Below are positions 62,021 to 64,000 of a stretch of DNA of 64,000 nt, piece by piece; position 1 is the first letter of the stretch; each line of letters begins with the position of its first letter. The DNA is from Advenella sp. S44 (lineage in GTDB: Bacteria > Pseudomonadota > Gammaproteobacteria > Burkholderiales > Burkholderiaceae_B): contig NZ_NEXS01000011.1 in assembly GCF_002810445.1 (NCBI RefSeq), positions 124,001-188,000 of the forward strand, in the 5' to 3' direction. The translations under genes and the position numbers were made by a program. The notes beneath the pieces are model-generated. The model did not search any database. It worked only from the letters and a program-made list of their open reading frames with translations, and was not told where the DNA came from.

Positions 62021-63292
62021 TCACGATTCCGTCCTTTGGCCTACCAGCCAGGTACCCACCAGTATGGCGCTGGTCGGCTCGCTGACAACGACCGGCCAGC
62101 TCGCGCGGATCCGGATCCAGTCTGTTGCCGACGATTTCATCCGGAATTCGGTTAAATCGCGTTTCTCGGGGTTATCACTTCCGGCGGTAAGCAACCGGGC
62201 AAGCGTCGCACGATCATCGGGATGCGCCAGCGCCAGAACCCGCTGCGCGTCGCTCATGGTCTGCGGGTCTGTGTGCAACGCCTCGTGAATACGGCCGTCC
62301 CAGTCCATGCGGCCGGTAGCTACATCATGTCTGTACATGAAGGAAATCTCCTGCCTGTGAGGCTGAACACCGTCGAAGCGTTTGACCGTTTGCGTAAAAA
62401 CTCTCAGAAAGACAATCAACAGCGCCGTGGCCACCAAATAGCACTGCGCAAGCAGAAGAGACTCGCCTGGCCGCAGGGACCTGATGAAGAATGGCCCCGT
62501 GCCTTGCGAAGAGTGATAGATAACAATGGCGCCAAGCGATAACAGGGCGAGCGATCCGATGCGGTTACCGCAGCAAATGGCGGCGACAACAGCCAGAATG
62601 ATCGGAATGCCGGTAAGCGCAAAAATCAACGTGGCCCGCCATGGGACCTGATTACGCGTCATGTCCACCTGCTGAGCGCCAAAAATGAACCAGGCGCAGA
62701 TTGCCATCAATATAAGCGCGATCGCCCCCACCAGAGCAGCTTTGATGCCGGCGGTTCTCCGTCCGAGCTGGTAACCACGCAAACCCATCACGACGGCAGT
62801 CAAATACAGTACGCCCGAGACGTGTGCTCCCCACCAGACCCACACCAATTGGTCAAAAGGCGCATTATCGAAGAACGTCAGCCACCCTGCGCTCAGTACG
62901 GCAGCAATTGCGCTAATGACAAATGTGGCGACAATCCAGCGCACGACAATCTGCAGACTGTCTTTATGTTGTGCGTACCGGCTGACCACCCAGGCTATAG
63001 CCATATCAGAGCTCAAATTGATGACAGCAAGTACCAGGGCGATAGGCATCTCGTGACCGAAATGGGTGTCGGCTATCATCTGGGCGCTGAAAAACATTGC
63101 CAGCAGCCATGGCCAGCGTCGATAATCGCTCACAAGAAAGGCTGCAACCCCTATGCCTGCCGGAAACCAGACGAATCCGACATGGGACAGGGGATCATCC
63201 AGCAGCAGGGACACATGGGCAGCGACGTAGTAGAGCGCTGCCCATCCGAACACTGAAATTGCGACACGGATTTTTGGATAGAACAAAGGCAT
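62021..63292 (-). CDS. MASE1 membrane sensor with a PAS-like domain and no output domain
   Basis: 423 residues from the ATG at 63292. About eight membrane helices make a MASE1 region (HVGFVWFPAGIGVAAFLVSD; INLSSDMAIAWVVSRYAQHK), followed from about 310 by a PAS-like segment (MYRHDVATGRMDWDGRIHEA; VLALAHPDDRATLARLL; IRASWPVVVSEPTSAILVGT). MASE1 proteins normally end in GGDEF, EAL or kinase domains; here the gene stops after PAS, and no output gene is next to it on this strand. Confidence 0.8.
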   Translation of the reverse strand: MPLFYPKIRVAISVFGWAALYYVAAHVSLLLDDPLSHVGFVWFPAGIGVAAFLVSDYRRWPWLLAMFFSAQMIADTHFGHEMPIALVLAVINLSSDMAIAWVVSRYAQHKDSLQIVVRWIVATFVISAIAAVLSAGWLTFFDNAPFDQLVWVWWGAHVSGVLYLTAVVMGLRGYQLGRRTAGIKAALVGAIALILMAICAWFIFGAQQVDMTRNQVPWRATLIFALTGIPIILAVVAAICCGNRIGSLALLSLGAIVIYHSSQGTGPFFIRSLRPGESLLLAQCYLVATALLIVFLRVFTQTVKRFDGVQPHRQEISFMYRHDVATGRMDWDGRIHEALHTDPQTMSDAQRVLALAHPDDRATLARLLTAGSDNPEKRDLTEFRMKSSATDWIRIRASWPVVVSEPTSAILVGTWLVGQRTES

Positions 63293-63405
63293 GCATCCCC
63301 GATATATTTTGTTCACATTTTGCAATAAGTGAAATATATCACGGGCGTGATGATTATGGTTATCGCTTCTTTCCTCGTCCCATGCTTACCCGCGTCAAGA
63401 CACCG

Positions 63406-63840
63406 TTATCCCGATTGCTTTTTGACCATATCGCGAATTTCCTGTAAATTTTGCGTGGCCCGTTCGCTGATGCTGGCCATTGCCTGCGTCTGCGACTGGC
63501 GCGCAATTTCGGCCAGTTCACGCATATCGACCAACGCTTTTTCGTAGGCCTTGCGTGCAAGTTCAGTCTGTGCAGCGGGGTTGGTTCCGGCAGTGCCCAC
63601 TGCTCCCTGAATATCGGCCATCGCCTGGCGGAACATTTCTGTCTGCTTCGCAGCAAGCGCCTGCATGCCATCATATACCGCCTTGTTGGCCTGCACCAAT
63701 GCCTCCACATCCTTGCGGCGCGCATCTGCGACGGCAGACAAATCCAGCCCGGGAATCTGAAACTGCTCGTACATTTTGCTCAGTTCGGCAAAAGGATTGC
63801 CTGCGGTTTGATTCGCATCGTCTTTCGTACTTTTAGCCAT
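63406..63840 (-). CDS. phaP: Phasin family protein
   Basis: 144 residues, helical and alanine/glutamine-rich, with the phasin pattern (NPFAELSKMYEQFQIPGLD; LVQANKAVYDGMQALAAKQT; QSQTQAMASISERATQNLQE). Phasins coat polyhydroxyalkanoate granules. AAGGAGACG precedes the ATG. Its presence suggests PHA storage in the host. Confidence 0.92.
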   Translation of the reverse strand: MAKSTKDDANQTAGNPFAELSKMYEQFQIPGLDLSAVADARRKDVEALVQANKAVYDGMQALAAKQTEMFRQAMADIQGAVGTAGTNPAAQTELARKAYEKALVDMRELAEIARQSQTQAMASISERATQNLQEIRDMVKKQSG

Positions 63841-64000
63841 GGCACGTCTCCTTGTGATACATGAACAGCGATGAACTTCTCAATAAATTAACACGAAACG
63901 GCGGTGCGCGGGAATAAGACGTGAACGGCGCAGCTGCACCGCTGCCTGGTCAAGGTGCAAACCGATCTTTCAGCCCCGTCCAGCAGTCAATATAATTTTG
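63841..64000. other. Upstream region of the phasin gene
   Basis: 160 bases to the window edge without a gene. It should include the phasin promoter, but I cannot locate it with confidence. Confidence 0.4.

Noticed and set aside
1-64000. CRISPR arrays, tRNA and rRNA genes
   Set aside because: No regularly spaced direct repeats, cloverleaf patterns or rRNA motifs were seen on reading; a covariance-model scan was not possible here.

Overview
This window looks like chromosomal DNA of a betaproteobacterium of the Alcaligenaceae, close to Advenella, Achromobacter or Bordetella. The family call rests on moderately high GC, orphan Bug-type periplasmic binding proteins, a TrpI-like LysR gene divergent from trpBA, and a phasin gene. 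The genus is only an inference. I saw no rRNA, tRNA or CRISPR array.

Layout. (1) 1-5.9 kb: a left-truncated pigE-like gene and a pigD-like gene, translationally coupled by an ATGA overlap. They run away from an AraC regulator of the siderophore type, and a near-consensus Fur box lies between. These are homologues of the two enzymes that make the monopyrrole precursor of prodigiosin. (2) 6-12.6 kb: a tightly overlapped seven-gene catabolic operon (Fe-type alcohol dehydrogenase, TauD dioxygenase, Bug protein, FMN 2-hydroxyacid oxidase, NTF2-like protein, FAH hydrolase, quinone oxidoreductase) with a divergent LysR gene. (3) 13.6-18 kb: a decayed higB with intact higA, a LacI regulator, an Nramp-like carrier without the metal-binding motifs, and a TfdA-like dioxygenase. 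(4) 18-23.7 kb: an Ssu-like ABC importer with a luciferase-like monooxygenase, then a Bug protein with a GntR regulator.

(5) 24.5-39.2 kb: a type VI secretion accessory island. The minus-strand arm carries three small proteins (here types A, B and C), a DUF2169/pentapeptide fusion, a pentapeptide protein and a DUF4150 PAAR-like protein. The plus-strand arm carries vgrG followed by a second A-B-C set in the same order. An IS3-family element cuts the last gene and joins it to a restriction-type nuclease gene that has lost its N-terminus. A three-gene aconitase/isocitrate-lyase-family operon sits between the arms.

(6) 39.5-43.7 kb: a SoxCD-like sulfite/sulfane dehydrogenase, a TetR regulator, WrbA and a thiol dioxygenase. 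Together with the Ssu and TauD genes this gives an organosulfur flavour. (7) 44-51 kb: trpBA-trpI, DUF2784, isochorismatase-like, pirin, LysR and queC. (8) 51-58.5 kb: a complete trans-4-hydroxy-L-proline pathway (PAS-AraC regulator, epimerase, FAD oxidase, deaminase, semialdehyde dehydrogenase, AGCS symporter). (9) 58.8-64 kb: an EF-hand protein, two facing membrane proteins that each carry an H...NC papain-like motif, a MASE1-PAS protein with no output domain, and a phasin.
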